47,322 nucleotides of DNA from Bacillota bacterium (lineage in GTDB: Bacteria; Bacillota; Clostridia; Christensenellales; SZUA-584): positions 1-47,322 of the forward strand of contig JAEYZN010000037.1 of assembly GCA_023428025.1 (NCBI GenBank), written 5' to 3'. The position numbers and the translations under genes were made by a program. The stretch's first letter is position 1, and each line of letters opens with the position of its first letter. The notes below the pieces were generated by a model that saw only the letters and a list, made by a program, of their open reading frames with translations, made no database searches and was not told where the DNA came from. Below, piece by piece: positions 46,675 through 47,322 of the stretch.

Positions 46675-47322
46675 GTCAGTCATTTCAATGAAACAGCTTT
46701 TAGAAGCGGGTGTCCATTTCGGGCACCAAACACGTCGCTGGAACCCCAAGATGAAGAAGTACATCTTCACGGAGCGCAACGGCATCTACATTATCGATCT
46801 GCAGAAGACGGTGAAAATGGTGGAGCATGCGTACTTTTTTGTACGAGACGCGGTGATGGAAGGCAAGACCGTGCTGTTTGTGGGCACGAAGAAGCAGGCT
46901 CAGGAATCCGTGGAGCAGGAAGCACAGCGCTGCGGCATGTACTACGTCAGCCAGAGATGGCTGGGCGGCATGCTGACCAACTTCAAGACCATCCGCAGCC
47001 GCATAAGACGTCTTGAGAGAATCGAGAAGATGGAAGAGAACGGCGAGTTTGCGCTGCTGCCCAAGAAGGAAGTCATCAAGCTGCGCCATGAGCATGAGAA
47101 GCTCCAGAAGAATCTGGGCGGCATTCGGAACATGAAGGAACTGCCGGGCGTCATATTCATTGTAGACCCGCGCAAGGAGCGTATCGCTATCGCTGAGGCG
47201 CATTCGCTGAACATCCCTCTGGTGGGTATCGTGGATACCAACTGCGATCCCGATGAGATCGACTATGTGATCCCCGGCAACGACGACGCCATCCGTGCGG
47301 TCAAACTGCTGGCATCCAAGAT
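46675..47322 (+). CDS. rpsB: 30S ribosomal protein S2, N-terminal part (3' end outside window)
   Basis: 216 codons are present, open to the last base of the window. The opening MSVISMKQLLEAGVHFGHQT and the following RRWNPKMKKYIF are diagnostic of bacterial S2, as are RWLGGMLTNFKTI and VDTNCDPD. S2 binds the 30S head-body junction and is needed for S1 to bind. GAGGAGGAG before ATG 46675 is a very strong ribosome site. The expected partner tsf (EF-Ts) would lie just outside the window. The protein is incomplete only because the window ends. Confidence 0.97.

Noticed and set aside
1..47322. CRISPR arrays, prophage genes, rRNA and tRNA genes.
   Set aside because: I looked for regularly spaced repeats, phage structural genes, and cloverleaf or rRNA signatures and saw none. 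A tRNA scan could still reveal one I missed.

Overview
The window looks like a chromosomal segment of a moderately GC-rich member of the Clostridia (Firmicutes). The lineage evidence is the six-cysteine SCIFF peptide next to its radical SAM maturase, a mini-RNase III / ThyX / RlmB / NYN-nuclease / SigH cluster, an RsbV/RsbW/SigB-type sigma module, a SepF-DivIVA block, and classic Firmicutes RNA switches (a T-box and a TPP riboswitch with an intrinsic terminator). Most genes have strong Shine-Dalgarno sites. Several important genes appear to start at TTG or GTG.

Layout. 1-2.3 kb: end of pgi and small membrane, ComFB and methyltransferase genes. 2.3-5.6 kb: a TPP-riboswitch operon for uptake of a thiamine-related compound (thiamine-binding protein, permease, substrate-binding lipoprotein, ATPase), interrupted by a 152-nt imperfect palindrome. 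5.6-12.1 kb: an XRE regulator, a membrane transglutaminase-like protein, a YfbR-like nucleotidase, an SDR oxidoreductase, a zinc-finger-like MarR regulator divergent from an unknown membrane protein across an exactly symmetric promoter, and a zinc-ribbon membrane protein. 12.1-15.2 kb (minus strand): mrnC-thyX-rlmB-yacP-sigH. 15.2-23.8 kb: a radical SAM protein with a possible ACG start, a membrane glycosyltransferase, a TauE/SafE transporter split into two genes, and an ABC exporter with a coiled-coil permease. 23.8-25.9 kb: a T-box RNA that reads as leucine-specific, in front of an acyl-CoA synthetase. 25.9-27.0 kb: a frameshifted IS481-like element. 27.1-30.7 kb: gnd-zwf and a cyclase-family hydrolase. 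30.8-33.7 kb: TIGR04086-like membrane protein, SCIFF peptide, SCIFF maturase, gamma-carbonic anhydrase. 33.6-36.4 kb: glpP, a lysophospholipase-like hydrolase and a Gfo/Idh/MocA oxidoreductase. 36.4-38.4 kb: a general-stress-type sigma module with two RsbW-like proteins, one of them degenerate. 38.5-42.1 kb: HlyD-like protein, YlmE, SepF, DivIVA. 42.3-46.5 kb: glycosyltransferase, LPG-synthase-like membrane protein, and a PiT phosphate transporter with its DUF47 partner. The window ends inside rpsB, which has a possible S2 autoregulatory leader.

The observations I rate highest are: the leucine-type T-box upstream of an acyl-CoA synthetase, which suggests leucine made or salvaged from a branched-chain acid; the 29-bp perfect palindrome carrying two mirror-image promoters between a MarR regulator and an unknown membrane protein; the SigB-like promoter directly after the SigB-type gene; and the possible ACG initiation codon.
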